A stretch of DNA of 64,000 nt from Galeruca laticollis (GCA_963921935.1 OY998179.1:57456222-57520221); one strand, 5' to 3'; numbered from the stretch's first letter, positions 1 through 11,330 are shown. Made by a program: numbers and translations. The notes: generated by a model from the letters alone, not told the origin.

Positions 1-689
1 CCATAAACTTATTAATTTGGAAACACAAAAACTAGTCAAATATGCAAGTAAACATTCTATATATATTACAGACAAACCCTGGGTGAATAAAACAGTTATT
101 CATTTTAACGTAGATTTAATATTTATGAACTTCCCTAACTTTTGTTGAGCAGATTAATGCAGGGTTTAAGTTACTAAAGGGTGACTTTAAGAAATGAATG
201 AAATATTTGTACACTGATATTTACTAATAATAGAGAAAAATTGACCTTGAAAGGGTAAATATAACCGCAGTGCCTCCTTTATCACACCAACCCATCTGCA
301 ACCTGCGTGGCATTGAATTATAGTGCAATGCAGGTTACAGGAGTGGTAAATAATTTATGTGTGACAGAAAATAACACCCAGATTTCCATTTTCATCGCAC
401 GGACAACACCAAAGCTGCTCGCGTATTTCACATGCAATCTAAATAGTCTGTTGGCCGTCTAGTTAGTTTTCGCTAATACATTTACGTATATAGAATGGGA
501 AAAAATTAAGATCTAAAAGAATATAATCCATTACTAAAACTTTCAATTGTACTTTAAAATATTCTATTTTAAGTAGGTGGAATTTACAATATTTAGATAA
601 ACGATTTTTAATGGCCATTATTCAAATTTTTATAATTATTAAGTAGAGTACTTTCAATTTCTTCGAAATTTAAAATTCTTGAAGTTTCA
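1..689. other. AT-rich DNA without recognisable gene
   Basis: I see no coding similarity, long inverted repeat or tandem array here. It abuts the C-terminal end of a decayed transposase on its right and may be the old flank of that element. Confidence 0.5.
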
Positions 690-2330
690 TTTTATTCATC
701 CTTATCTGAATCAGACTCACATTCGCCAGAATCATTTTCCAGATTAATTATAAGTTCGTCAATAACGAGCTAGAAGTTCTTTTTCATTATATTCTTTCTC
801 GATTTTGATGGCAAAAATTCGTCGCAATAATCAACAACTTCATTGAAATTGAATTAGACATTTTTTCCGCAACAGAATGTTTCATTGCAGCCCACTGTTT
901 TATTATCCCTTTTTTGTATTTGATATAATAATATTACGGGAAGTCTTTATTCTAAACTCGAAGGACCTTATTTTTCACTGAATTATTTATGTAGGTTTAA
1001 GATGGTTTAATAAATTAAACTATTATGTCACTTTTACTTGTTGTATATTGACGGAAATTACATTTTGTTCAATTGCCGAACAATTAAGAAGTTCACTGAT
1101 TTTTATATAAGTTTCACTTTATCTCCTTATCACATGAACTGATATAACTAACTAAATGATGGTTAATGAAAGGTAAAATGATATACCGGTATCAAACACC
1201 GGTATTATCTTATAATGAGAGTACCATTATGTATGAAGGTTGACTGGAGAAGTAAGTAAAAATAGGGTATTATTCCTATTTATAGGTCGGTCAAAGCGGG
1301 TGCGAAAAAGGAGAATCGTGTGAGGATTTGACCAATGGGAGAAGAGAGTTTGAAATTTAACGATCAGATACAGCGAGTGAAAGATACACGCTTGGGTTGG
1401 TTTTTCTAGCATGAAAAAAATTTGTTCGTTACTGATAAGGAGTTTAGACGATAGTTTTTGTGAAGCGGTAAGGTTTAAACTGATGTCGGTTGCTTTGAAA
1501 TATTAAGTGGAAAACATTGTAAGACAATAATTATCTGTGTTTATTAGCTGAAATTAACGTTAAAATGGATTTTTGCCAGTTTAAAGAAATATTGAATATT
1601 TGGGAAGAATGATGTTTATGTGTATGATCTGTGCAGGATATATGAATTATGTTATACAGGGGGAAGTTAAAGTAAAGATTACAGGAAGAATTTGATTGTT
1701 AATTCAAATTCGTACAACTCACAGTAATTCTATTGGATTTAATTCGGGGTGATATGGCGCGAATTATTAGAAGTTCGTCGATGCAGTATCGCTGGTATTT
1801 CGGTCTTAATTTTTTATGACAGATAATTGCGGTTTTAGCTAATCATTATGAAATGAAATACCTCTTTTTTCTCAGCCATTACTGCATTTCAGTCTTTTGT
1901 TTGTGGATGTAGGCATTTTTTCAACAAGGCACATAGGTAAATTTGGAATGAGTTTTTCTTTTACCCATTTTTCAAAATTTGCATAATTCATCTCAATTCA
2001 ATGTGATTTCCAACGAACGTATGCACCTGGAATAAATCCTGCGTCATTGCCGGCTTGAACAATAATCATACGATGGCCTTTACTAGTTGCTTTTAAAAGT
2101 CCTAAATTTTCTTTTTGTTCCATTTTTTAATGTGAGTGTGAGAGGAATGAATATAAGTTTCATCTGTATAAACAATTGTACTTCCGTTTTCTCTATGTTG
2201 CTACATTTTTCTTAAGAATTCTAGGCGTAAATGTCGGGTTGAATCACGTTCCACTAATACTTTTCAATAATTTTTCTCCATGTAAAACATACAGGTGATT
2301 TTCGAAGCGATATGTATCGTTTCATGCGAT
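690..2330 (-). pseudogene. Decayed DD82E (Sailor-like) DDE transposase
   Basis: Read on the minus strand, about 1960-2260 encodes a broken match to the DDE transposase that is intact at 26.7-28.1 kb. It has an N-terminal stretch ending HRENGSTIVYTDETYIHS, where TDETY replaces the usual LDETW, then KGHRMIIVQAG and a NYANFEKWVKEKLIP-like segment. A second block at about 690-900 resembles the C-terminal tail, with WAAMKHSVAEK and an acidic end. Stops and frameshifts are frequent and the second catalytic D region is missing. The 905-1860 interval between the blocks shows no similarity I can name and is probably an insertion. The N-terminal side is cut off near 2330 where the jockey 3' end begins. 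The assignment rests on motif order only. Confidence 0.6.
905..1860. other. Unassigned insertion inside the DD82E relic
   Basis: This stretch of about 950 bp separates two blocks of the relic transposase. It is AT-rich with no convincing coding sequence. A short palindromic motif (ATACCGGTAT, near 1182) and a nearby ACCGGTATTA (near 1198) are the only structure seen. I could not define termini or a target duplication. Confidence 0.35.
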
Positions 2331-2563
2331 GGGGGGTGCGCTATTGGAATATGGGTTTGTCAGAAGTGATAAATAAATTGAAATTTGTAAGATGTGTGAG
2401 ATTTTTTCAATATGATTATTAAGGATTGTATGTGGATACTCTAGATAGTAGAAATATGTGTGAAAAGATATAGAAGATTAAATGTGTGAGAAATGTCTGA
2501 TTATTATCGGATTGAGATTGGGGAATCGTCTAGGTTGTCAATGTATACGTCGGGGAGGTCGTT

Positions 2564-4055
2564 CTAAGCCGTGGCTAGTAACCGTACTGGAGGAAATGGG
2601 AGTTTCCTCTTGGGTTTTCTGCCGAGACGCCGTCTGTTCGCGATCCACGATGTGAGGTGTGAGGTTTTTTTTCGAGATTTCGTTTCCGATTCGATAGTGC
2701 GACTAACGTATCGGGCTTGCAAGTTGTTCAGACTGGAAGGAATTGGCTCGATGTCGATATTGATATATACAGTGTTACTGTTACTGGGTGAGTAGGGTGC
2801 CTTGTATTGGCAGTATCTAAGGATTGACTGCTCACAAGTTCGAAAGTATTTAACGAGATGGTCGGAAAGGGTGCAATAGACGTTTGCTCCATAGGCTATT
2901 ATGGGACGGATGTATGTCTTATACGTATGAAGTAGAGTGGTTGGGTGAGTTCGTCCGAAGCTTCCGCCGAGTGCCTTAAGAATATTAATTCGTCATCGGA
3001 CTTTATTCAAAGTGTCCATGAGGTCGGCTATCAAGTTGAGAGTGTGAGTAAATCGCACTCACAAATAAACGTCTTCCCTGCGGATTTCGAGCTGTTCTCT
3101 CCAGAGCACGAGGCGAAAGTTTGTTGGTAGAAGTCGTTCGCTCTGAGTGGAAGGGTGTTTAAACACGATGGCTTGAGTTTTCTGAGTATAGAGAGTCACC
3201 CGCCATTTCCTGCACCAATTTGAAAATTGCGTCAGTAGATTTTGGGATCGAATGTTGAGTGAGCGAATATCAGTTGCGGAAATTATTAATGCGGTGTCGT
3301 CCGCACATAATTGGATATTGTCCTGTGGGTGTCGTGGTACGGGTGTATCATACGTATACATTATGTATAATAGTGGGGCGAGTATCGAGCCTTTCGGAAC
3401 GCCAGTTTGGGGTGTAAATGAGTCGGATAAGGTATAACCAACTTTGACGCTTATTAATCGGTCGGTGAGATCGGAATATAATAATTTTACAATTTGATTT
3501 GGCAATCGGATGCTCAGTAGCTTTCTCACAAGTCCGGCGGGCCAGACTTGATCGAAAGCTTTTTGAACGTCCCAGAACATGGCGGCTGAACAGCGTCGTT
3601 GATTTAGAGCTTGGGTGACGATGGTTTGAAGGTTGGTGATGGCGTTCTGACAAGAATGGTCTGGCCTGAATCTGAATTGAAATACCGGAATTATATTATT
3701 TTCGGTACAGAAGTCCCAGATTCTCTCTTTAAACAAACGTTCAAAGATTTTACCTAGGACGCTGATTAATGAAATCGGGCGGTAGGATTCAGGCTTTGTA
3801 GGGTCTTTGCTGGGTTTGGGGATGAGAACTACGTTGGCAGATTTCCATCAATGAGGAAAGTAAGAGAATGCCAAGCAGGCGTTCAACAGGGAGCAGAGCG
3901 GAGGGAAAATCACTTCTGGCAGTGCCTATCTGGAGATTCCGTCGTGCCTGAAGGCACTGTTGCTCCCCTGCTGAACTCCTTCGATTGTGAAAGGTGTAAG
4001 AAGCGGAGATTTCTCATATAGCGGAATATGGACGTGTGGGCTTCGAGTTATGTTA
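2564..4055 (-). pseudogene. Jockey ORF2 reverse transcriptase and C-terminal region
   Basis: The minus strand begins in the RT lead-in (SANVVLIPKPSKDPTKPE, then YRPISLISVLGKIFERL). It continues through the finger/palm motifs in the open segment 3059-3736: MFWDVQKAFDQVW (motif A), TGVPKGSILAPLLY (motif B) and LCADDTALI, a YADD box with C for Y. A C-terminal region follows (KALGGSFGRTHP, YIRPIIAYGANVYC), ending at a stop at 2564. At least one stop and several frameshifts, for instance near 3840-3960 and 3060, make it non-functional. Confidence 0.88.
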
Positions 4056-4269
4056 CGGGTGTGACGATCCCAAAAGGCACTATTAGATTTAATTAGTGTA
4101 ATTTCAAGTATTGCTAGCGATCAGTGAACTTGAAGCTCACTGACAAGGTGTAGTAAGGTTATTAACAAATCACGACTGTTTTGTAAATATATTAATAATG
4201 CGGATTAACAATAAATAATTTAAGTACGATAAGGTCGGGAAAGATCATCGACTGCTGATGTTTAGTTTT

Positions 4270-4312
<43 letters not shown>

Positions 4313-4315
<3 letters not shown>

Positions 4316-6196
4316 GGTGTTCATTTCAGGATTTCCCACCTCAATTTTCTCGAAATGTGTGTATTTAAAAAAATCCTGGGACACGTCAACAAATATATCG
4401 AAGGGGACAACTTTTTATCATAAAGGCAACGCGCCCCCTTTCACCCTCCGCCAGGGGGAGTTGCCAACTTCAAAATCTTAAATGGGAAGGGGTATCGAGT
4501 TATACCTCATTTTAAAGGTCTTTTCAATCTCTACACGTCGGCTTTTTTTTTTTAATTGATCGATTCGTTGTCGAAATATTTAGGAAAATCTGTTTGCTGC
4601 TTCGTACCGTTAAAATAAAAACTGCAATTGTTTGTTTTGTTATTCCTTTCAACTTTTTTGCATAAAAAAATGCAAAAAAATGTTTTTGATAGAGAAAATA
4701 AAAGACACGATACCTATTGAATTGTTTACCATACTTACCAGGTGTGTGAAAAAGCAATTTATTAAAAATGGTTTACACTTTAGCTGAAAAAGTTGAAATA
4801 GTGTTAATTTACGGCGCCAAAAACCAATGTGCTCGACGAACTGCTGCAATATTTAACGAAAGGCACCCAGATACGAACACCTCTCATAGGTATGTCCTAA
4901 ATCTAATCGCCAAATTTACTCAAACAGGATCTGTTGCAAATTTAAAACATGATCAGCCAAGAGTTTTGAATGAAGCCACTCAAATTGAAGTGATAGGTTA
5001 TTTTGGTATGAATCCTAATACTTCGTTACGTACCATTTCTGCTGCAACTGGAATTTCCTTAGGCTCTGTCCACAAAATTACAAGAAATAATAAATTCCAT
5101 CCCTATAAAATGAAAGTATGTCAAGAGTTAAGTGAAGACGATTTTGACAGAAGAATTGAGTTTTGTGAACAAATGACTACAATTATTAATAACAATAACG
5201 AATTTTTAAAAAATATCTGCTTCACTGATGAGTGTACTTTTTATTTAAATGGTTTTGTCAACAAACATAATTGCAGATATTGGAGCAATGAAAATGACCA
5301 TGTATTTGTCGAAGGGCATATCCAGCATCCCCAAAAAATTAATGTATGGGCCGGTATACTAGGAAATCAAGTAATTGGTCCATTGTTTATAAATGGAAAT
5401 CTAAATGGTGAGATGTACTTGAATATGCTAGAAAGTACGATCAATCCGTTAATTACCGAAGCAATTGAAAATCAACTGGATAGAGATGGCAACAACTTTC
5501 TTGACGAAAATGAGTTATATTTTCAGCAAGATGGAGCTCCCCCCATTATGTGCTTCCGGTCCGTCAATGGTTAAACAATGTATTTCCCAGTAAATGGATA
5601 GGGTGAAGAGGACCTATAGAGTGGCCAGCTAGGTCCCCAGATCTAGCACCATGTGATTTTTTTCTATGGGGATATTCAAAATCAGTTGTTTACACACCCC
5701 CGCCACAAAATATAGGAGACCTTCGACAAAGGATTACTGCAGAATGTCGAGCAATTCGAACAGAAGTATTTGAAAATGTGCGTCACGAATTTGAACAGCG
5801 GTTATACCATTGTTTGGCCAACAATGGGCAAAATTTTCAGCAATTATTAAATTGAAAATCTGTGTACAATATTGTAATTTAGATAAAAGGAATGAGAATA
5901 AACAGTTGCAGTTTTTATTTTAATGGTACGAAGTAGTAAATAGATTTTCCTAAATATCTCGACAACGAATCGATCAATTTAAAAAAAACAAAAACCGACG
6001 TATAGAGATTAAAAAGACCTTTAAAATGAGGTATAAATGAGGTATAACTTTCACCCCCCTGGCGGGGGGTGAAAGGGGGCGCGTTGCCTTTATGATAAAA
6101 AGTTGTCCCTTTCGATATATTTGTTGACGTGTCCCAGGATTTTTTTTTAAATACACACATTTCGAGAAAATTAGGGTGGGAAGTCCTGAAATGAAC

Positions 6197-6202
<6 letters not shown>
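4313..6202 (+). mobile_element. Long-TIR mariner (DD41D type) in a TA tract
   Basis: Terminal inverted repeats of about 310 bp run from 4313 inward to about 4633 and from 6202 inward to about 5897, beginning CAGGGTGTTCATTTC (right end TAGGGTGTTCATTTC). The element sits inside (TA)n on both sides, as expected for TA-targeting IS630/Tc1/mariner elements. A single transposase gene lies between the TIRs. The TIRs match over hundreds of bases with few differences, so the insertion looks younger than its host LTR. Confidence 0.88.
4768..5855 (+). pseudogene. Mariner-like transposase, DD41D, two lesions
   Basis: The gene opens with ATG at 4768 and an N-terminal helix-turn-helix region (YTLAEKVEIVLIYG, then CARRTAAIFNERHP) that binds the TIRs. 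The catalytic core shows FTDECTFYLNG (first D), YFQQDGAPP (second D) and, after a frameshift, RSPDLAPCDFFLWGY (third D). The spacing between the second and third D is 41 residues when a 1-nt deletion just after QDGAPP is allowed for, which places it with DD41D (rosa/VS-type) families. The open frame stops at 5574. A further in-frame TGA lies near 5605, and the original stop is at 5855. Only these two lesions are visible, so it is a recent pseudogene. Confidence 0.88.
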
Positions 6203-6238
<36 letters not shown>

Positions 6239-6478
6239 CCTTCATGTAAAAGAAGAGTTCATTCTCTACAGTAAAAATGGTAGTAATGTTTGTAGTGTAA
6301 GTTATCCATAGTCAGTAATTTTGTATACATAGTGTTAAATATAGTATCCCAGTGATTTTGATAAACAATGGTATTCTCTAACCCCAATGAGTAAATAGTA
6401 AGTGTTTCCCGACGATTAATGGCTTGATGGCTTAAGAATTATACACGAGGGGCACTTGCTACATAAACACCACACGGG

Positions 6479-7794
6479 TGAGGAGGTCTGTTTCGATGGC
6501 AAAGTCCCTGAGGAATCTTGGATTGTCAGGTGGTGTGAAAACAGTTTGTAGGTTATTTTTGAAGGCGGTGGCTTTGTCTTCAGGGGTGTAGATCTTCTGT
6601 CCTTGCACTTCGAGATGTGATTCCACTTTCCTCTTGAAGCCGACAAGGCGGTAGAATTTTTGCCAAAACACTCGCTCTTGTCTGAAGCCCAGTCCGGTTG
6701 TATCGGCCTTCCAGTTTCTCTGCTTTTCAGCATTGATTTCATACCGAATCCGGGCGTTTAGACGGTTCCATTGTGTCTTGACAGCGGGATCTCGAGTGCG
6801 GACGTATAACGTATAAGAAGAATTCGTTGCGGAAGTACATGATAGTTGGTGTTTATGGTGGTGAGAGGTACGGCGATGTCTTGTGCATCGATTAGAAGGG
6901 ATTGGAATTCCTCTGCGTGAATATCTATGTCATCAGTCGTCTGATGAATGACGAGTTGTGGTAGATTAGAGGAATTGTGGTTTGCGAAGGAATCCCAATC
7001 GGCTTTTTTGAAATCGCGATATTTGAAAGATGTTGACGGTGGTGGTATTGAATTATGTAAAGAGGTGTTGACCAGAAGTGGGACATGGTCTGAGGGGATG
7101 GAGTCTCCTATAGAGCATTCGTCGTCTATGCGGGTTATTAACCTGTCATTGCAGATTATGTGGTCGACAATGGAGGAGCCGAGGTGACTTATTAGGGCTG
7201 GTAGGGCTGAATTTTTGTTTTTAATCCGAGAGATGGGAAGGGAGACTAGCTGATCGTCGAGTGATCTGCCTCTTGGGTTGGCGTGTGTGTCACCAAAGAG
7301 AATATTTTGTGAGTTTAAGTCGCCCATTATAACGGCTCGCGGTAAAGTGGATGCATATTCGAGGAGGTCGATTGATAATACTTGGTTGGGATGTTTATAG
7401 TAAGAAAAGAAGGTGGTTGTGGTATTATTCCACGATATGTCGATGGATATGCAATCCAAGTTCAGCTGAGACAGAAATGCTAGGAGCGTGTGTGGGGAAG
7501 CGGGGAGTTTCGGGCGAGAAATCCGTTGCCGTGACAGTAGAAGTTCCTGTCTTAGTGGAATGTGGTGTAGCCAGCAAAGCGAGGGGAATTTTTCAAAAGA
7601 CTGTCGGTGATAGATAATATTTGTATATTTTGGGAAAGTGAAAGGTGTTTAAGAAGATGTCGCTTTCTGGCTAGAACTTGGCAATGCACGGTCCCGATTT
7701 TAAAGTCCATGACTTAATTTTGGCGTTTCTGAGTAAAGGGAAAGAGGACGCTGTTGCTCGCGCCACTAGGGACGGTACAGTTGTAACCGTAAAA
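6479..7794 (-). pseudogene. Jockey ORF2 endonuclease domain and EN-RT linker
   Basis: The longest open stretch (6758-7459) carries the endonuclease/exonuclease/phosphatase fold signature: AVIMGDLNSQNILFG (the GDfN box), LGSSIVDHIICND and SIPSDHVPLLV (the terminal SDH catalytic motif). This domain nicks target DNA for target-primed reverse transcription. The part before 7459 is frame-broken but includes an EN-like start. After the EN come linker segments ending QTVFTPPDNPRF and RDFAIETDLLTR, which runs into the LTR target duplication. No complete reading frame remains. Confidence 0.8.
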
Positions 7795-7798
7795 TGAG

Positions 7799-8238
7799 TG
7801 TAGTGGTTACTTAGCAAGTGCTCCTCGTATATACTTCGTTAGCCATTCGTCTCTGGGAAACACTTACCTAGTGAACCATTCTTTAGGATTAGGAAATAAT
7901 ATCGTTTTTAGAACTCACTGGGATAACATATATTTATAAACTACAAATATAGATTATTGACACACAATACATACGTTTGTACTATTAAAAACAATAATAG
8001 TGAATCATGCTCCAAGTATTGAACTTATCTATTTATAGGAAATTATTAAAGCTAACACAGTCACTGCCCCGTATTCTTGACCTTGTAGGTCGTGCGAATA
8101 CAATATTTACAAAACGGACGTGTTTGTTATCTATTTCACTGTACTTATCAGTTCACTGCCCGCTATCAATATTTAAAATTATTGTTTACACAAATCTAAC
8201 AATGTCCTATTGAATAATGTCTTTTTGGGATCATCACA
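7799..8238 (-). mobile_element. Solo LTR (family A), second copy
   Basis: 440 bp. On the minus strand it starts TGTGATGATCCCAAAA and ends ACTACA, flanked by a perfect 4-bp target duplication TGAG (7795-7798 and 8239-8242). It is the inverted relative of the LTR at 4060-6474: the 3' ends (GCAAGTGCTCCTCGT region, 7815-7870 against 6396-6465) align clearly. It interrupts jockey between ORF1 and the endonuclease. Confidence 0.85.
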
Positions 8239-8242
8239 TGAG

Positions 8243-8600
8243 GGACGAGAACGATTTTAGACTCGGTGGAAAGGTCATATGGGGTCTGTGGTTTTTCAAG
8301 GGTGATGGGAGCGGTTTCTTGCGGGATTTTCGGTGTTTCCAACGTTTTCGGTGCGAGCCACCGCAATTTTTACAGAGGCGTTCGTTTGCCTTAGGGCAAT
8401 TGTTGGGTTTGTGGTCTGGTGCACCACAGGAGGGATAGACCGGTTTGGCCATGCATGTTCCAGCAAGGTGGCCTATGGTGGAGCGTCGGTTGCAGTATTT
8501 CGATACTGCGGGTAGTGGGTTGGTAGGGCTTGAGGTCCGTGAAATTTGATGCCCCTTGTTAGGGCGTGGTGGTAGGCCAGTTCACAATTCGTCAGAATAT
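8243..8600 (-). pseudogene. Jockey ORF1 (gag-like) C-terminal zinc-knuckle region
   Basis: The minus strand encodes tandem CCHC-type knuckles: a frame-broken QYR..CNRRSTIGHLAGTC block, then YPSCGAPDHKPNNC and LCKNCGGSHRKRW, followed by a basic tail. This pattern is typical of the nucleic-acid-binding end of jockey ORF1 protein, which coats the element RNA. The upstream half of ORF1 is missing, so the copy is 5'-truncated. One frameshift lies near 8490. The right solo LTR begins immediately after the basic tail. Confidence 0.75.
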
Positions 8601-8625
8601 GACAAGTAGTATATAAGCTATATTT

Positions 8626-9240
8626 AACAGTGCCATGCCTCTGTAGCAACATATTTATTACCTTTCTTGTGTATCGGGATTATTTCCTATGTTCTTGCAT
8701 TTTTTCCTGTTTCCATATTTCTCTCATCAGTTTTCGTATGCATTTATTTTCAGTTGTTATTTTATCCTTACCACCACTTTTGTTATTTCTGAGTTTATCT
8801 ATAATCTCCTTTACCTGTTCTATTCTCCGTACTTCTTCGTTCCTGCTGTTTCTTCTAGTTCTACTACTTCTGCGTTATTATTTTCATTGTTCTGGGATCT
8901 CAGTAATTCTTCAAAGTTTTAATATTTCGGTTTCCGTAACTATCAGCCTACCTTCTTTATCTTTCATAAACCGACTCTTCCCTTGAGATCCCTTTTGAAC
9001 TCTTTGATACCTCTGTACATTTTCTTAATTTCGATTCTTTGGTAGTGCTTTTCTATCTCTTCGATGCGCTCCTATTGATATTTCCTATTTTTTCCTCGTA
9101 TTATTCTCTTGCACCTCATTTGTTCTTCATACTTATTTTTAGCTGTGTTGTGCTTCGCCATATATTCTCTTCTCTTATTCCTTTCCCTTAGTTCATTTAG
9201 TTATTTAATTATTTTCTTTAAAAATAACCACATTCAATAT
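8626..9240 (-). pseudogene. RTE/endonuclease-RT type non-LTR fragment
   Basis: The minus-strand reading, broken by stops, contains KMYRGIKEFKRDLKG, KDKEGRLIVTETEIL, an EELL-like segment, LRNNKSGGKDKITTE, LMREIWKQEK and IPIHKKGNK. This order matches the linker-to-RT-start region of insect endonuclease-reverse-transcriptase elements (RTE-like). The EN domain and the RT catalytic motifs are absent. The plus strand looks like a T-rich hydrophobic ORF only because it is the complement. The right edge is not sharp. Confidence 0.65.
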
Positions 9241-9700
9241 TTAAGGCGATATTTCGTTATTTTTCCAGAAGTACTTAATTCGGAAAAGTAACCAATAGCC
9301 TAAAAGGATTATTAATTTTGGATATCAATTAAAACTTTAACTAAGTATTTAGAATATTAATTTAATTTCATAACATGCTAAGATTGCATCTGATAATCCA
9401 AGTATCGCCTGTAAACAAAATAATTTTTTCTACAACCTCTATGAAAAGTAGCATATTTCTCATAACTTACTTAATTTCAAAACCATATATTGCTCACACT
9501 GTAAGAAATATTATTTTCCTACGATCACTACTCAAAGTAGGCTTTTGCACACTCAAATCTAACCGCAAAGTTGATGTTTTCCGTGATATGTCATAATTTG
9601 ACATTATTTCCGCTCTAGAGCGTACTTTTCCGCTCGCATGTTTTCATTTACAATAAACTAAAGAAAGTTAGTAAATAATAGGTATATTTATAGTACATTA
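9241..9700. repeat. Dispersed repeat related to 12.85-13.05 kb
   Basis: Bases about 9410-9535 are the inverted counterpart of 12920-13040 (both contain the CTACAAC..TGAAAAGTAGCATATTTCTCAT segment). No coding sequence. It probably belongs to the same repeat family that surrounds the Crypton downstream. Confidence 0.55.
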
Positions 9701-10487
9701 TACACTAAGCGACTAAAGTGACCCATTTAATCCCGCGGATGGGACCCATTTAATCCCCGAGGGAATCAATCCATATACATTTTTAATAAAAATGAATACT
9801 ACTTAGGATGGCTGGGCATCGAGGATGCACTTTTATGAAATGAAGCTTGGCTGGGCATCGAGGACGGACTTCAATTTTTTTGTAGTAAGTCAAAGTGCGC
9901 CAATAAAAAAATAGCGTAAAGTATTCGTGGATAACTGGTCTTTCAAACACGCGCGATTTTTCGAACGCGACGGCGCAGTGTTATAAGACCTTACATATTA
10001 GACCGATTCAGACGTCACTTCAATTATTATTTTCTATCTTATAAACCATCCAAAACACCTATGTTTATAGTTGTAGTTAATATTTAAAAATATTCAAAGT
10101 GTATAACTAATTACTTCCAATATTTTTCGAACCTCAATTTGTTTAACCTTGTAAATGTCATCTTAATGTCGTTTACGACTTTTGTAAGTTTTAAATTGTC
10201 ATTAGTTGCTTTTACACCGTTTTTGATAGATTAGGTTAAATTTCTTCTCGAAACCTTGACTCAAAACATCAAATTGCAAGAGGTTATGGACACAGGATAC
10301 GCGTGAGACACCATTGAAGCTTCTGGAGTTTGTAATTTGTTTAATTTTTTTGTTAATAAGTGATATCATGAGCCAGCTTCCGCTGATCGAGCATCTAAAA
10401 GGGCACGAGAACTATGGTACGTGGAAATGCGCGGTACAGATCTATTTAGAACACGAAGAGCTTTGGGACGCAGTAAAAGGATTTTTC
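9700..10487 (+). pseudogene. Copia-type fragment: leader and gag N-terminus
   Basis: An ATG at about 10367 opens MSQLPLIEHLKGHENY, then GTWKCAVQIYLEHEEL and WDAVKG, the N-terminal signature of Ty1/copia gag (the DUF4219/UBN2-type start), after which the frame is lost. Upstream at about 10280 is GGTTATGGACACAGG, which resembles the initiator-Met tRNA primer-binding site used by copia elements, so 9700-10279 may include a 5' LTR. Two direct copies of a GGCTGGGCATCGAGGA motif (9810, 9849) and a doubled GACCCATTTAATCCC motif (near 9720-9765) lie in that region. The rest of pol is absent. Confidence 0.5.
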
Positions 10488-10632
10488 GTGTTTTTTTAAA
10501 TTATTTGTTTAAAAATAAGGTGATCGTAGAAAAAATCTTGTGTGCAATTCGAGCAGAAAGTGCGTTGCCGCTTTCTGCAGATTGCGGGCAACTCTCTGCC
10601 TCAAGCGGCAAAGTATCACTTTCCGCTCTTAA

Positions 10633-11190
10633 TACACAAATAGCTATTCTCACGGCACTTTTGCACACACTACATACATTTATATGGAGAATCCAGTAGA
10701 GGATACTCGATGCCCAACCAATTTCAGAAACTTATACTCGATGCCCAGCCGTTTTCGGTGGCTGGTCCTTGATGCTTAGACTTTTTCTACGAAACTATTT
10801 ACTTGTATTCTTTAAATTTGTGCAGTTGTAGAAAAAGTATAGTGTCCAACATGTGGGAAATAATATATTGTGCAACAAGTGGGAAAAGTTCAACTTTTCT
10901 CACGAGGGTGGAAGTTTGTGGAACGAGCCAAGGGCGAGTGCCGCAAACACACGAGTGAGAAAAGTACTTTTCCCACATGTTGCACACTATGCTTTTTCTA
11001 CAACTGCACAAATTTAAAGAATACAAGTAGATAGTTTTGTACAAAAAGTCTAAGAATCGAGGACCACCCACAGGAAACGGCTGGGCATCGAGTATGTTTC
11101 TGAAATTGGCTGGGCATCGAGGATCCCCTACTGGATTTCCATATAAATGTATGTAGTGTGGGCACAGTGCCGTGAGAATTAGTATATTGT
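10633..11190. repeat. Foldback repeat with long inverted arms
   Basis: The left arm (about 10633-10900) pairs with the right arm (about 10960-11190): ATTCTCACGGCACT.. outside, the TACATTTATATGGA segment, two GGCTGGGCATCGAG motifs per arm, and TTTGTGCAGTTGTAGAAAAAG inside. The core (10861-11003) is an imperfect hairpin with GTGGGAAAAGTTCAAC and GAGAAAAGTACTTTTC. It has no coding capacity. It sits just left of a Crypton recombinase gene, and its core recurs inverted at 13018-13135. Confidence 0.75.
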
Positions 11191-11330
11191 ATAATTAGTG
11201 GGAAAAGCATAATATTCCCAAACGACTGTGATAATTACCAGATGAGGAGCGTAGCGACGAGTCTGGTAACACAGGAGTTTGGGAATATGCTTTTCCAACG
11301 AATTATACATACTATTTTTTCTTCGATCGT
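11180..11330. repeat. Imperfect hairpin next to Crypton
   Basis: Outer arms GTGGGAAAAGCATAATATTCCCAA and the complementary TTGGGAATATGCTTTTCC, with an inner stem TTACCAGA/TCTGGTAA around a loop containing GAGGAGCGTAGCGACGAG. The flank TAGTATATTGTATAATTAG resembles the flanks of the 10.86-kb and 13.1-kb copies. This may be a structured terminus recognised by the adjacent recombinase; that role is inference. Confidence 0.6.

Larger units (their letters stand above)
4060..6474 (+). mobile_element. Solo LTR (family A) containing a mariner element
   Basis: The ends are TGTGACGATCCC and ATAAACACCACA, flanked by a perfect 4-bp target duplication CGGG (4056-4059 and 6475-6478). After removing the mariner (4313-6202) the LTR is about 520 bp. 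No internal retroviral coding sequence is present, so this is a solo LTR left by LTR-LTR recombination. The second copy at 7799-8238 lies in opposite orientation and shares both termini. A Gypsy or BEL origin is likely from the 4-bp duplication, but the family is not identifiable without the interior. Confidence 0.85.
2335..8600 (-). mobile_element. Jockey-clade non-LTR retrotransposon, interrupted by two solo LTRs
   Basis: A minus-strand element with gag-like zinc knuckles (8243-8600), an apurinic-type endonuclease (6479-7794) and reverse transcriptase (2564-4055) in the usual jockey order. It is interrupted by LTR insertions at 4060-6474 and 7799-8238. Deleting each insert plus one copy of its target duplication restores continuous jockey coding, for example ETDLLTRNITRSPH across the 4059/6479 junction. 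The 5' end is truncated against an RTE-like fragment near 8600-8626. The 3' UTR ends somewhere near 2335, without a clear poly(A) tail. Confidence 0.85.

Noticed and set aside
3252..3437. Plus-strand ORFs across 2.5-3.7 kb
   Set aside because: They are complements of the jockey RT frame and have no similarity of their own.
8630..8986. Hydrophobic Ser/Leu/Phe-rich ORF resembling a membrane protein
   Set aside because: It is the complement of the A-rich RTE-like coding remnant on the minus strand.
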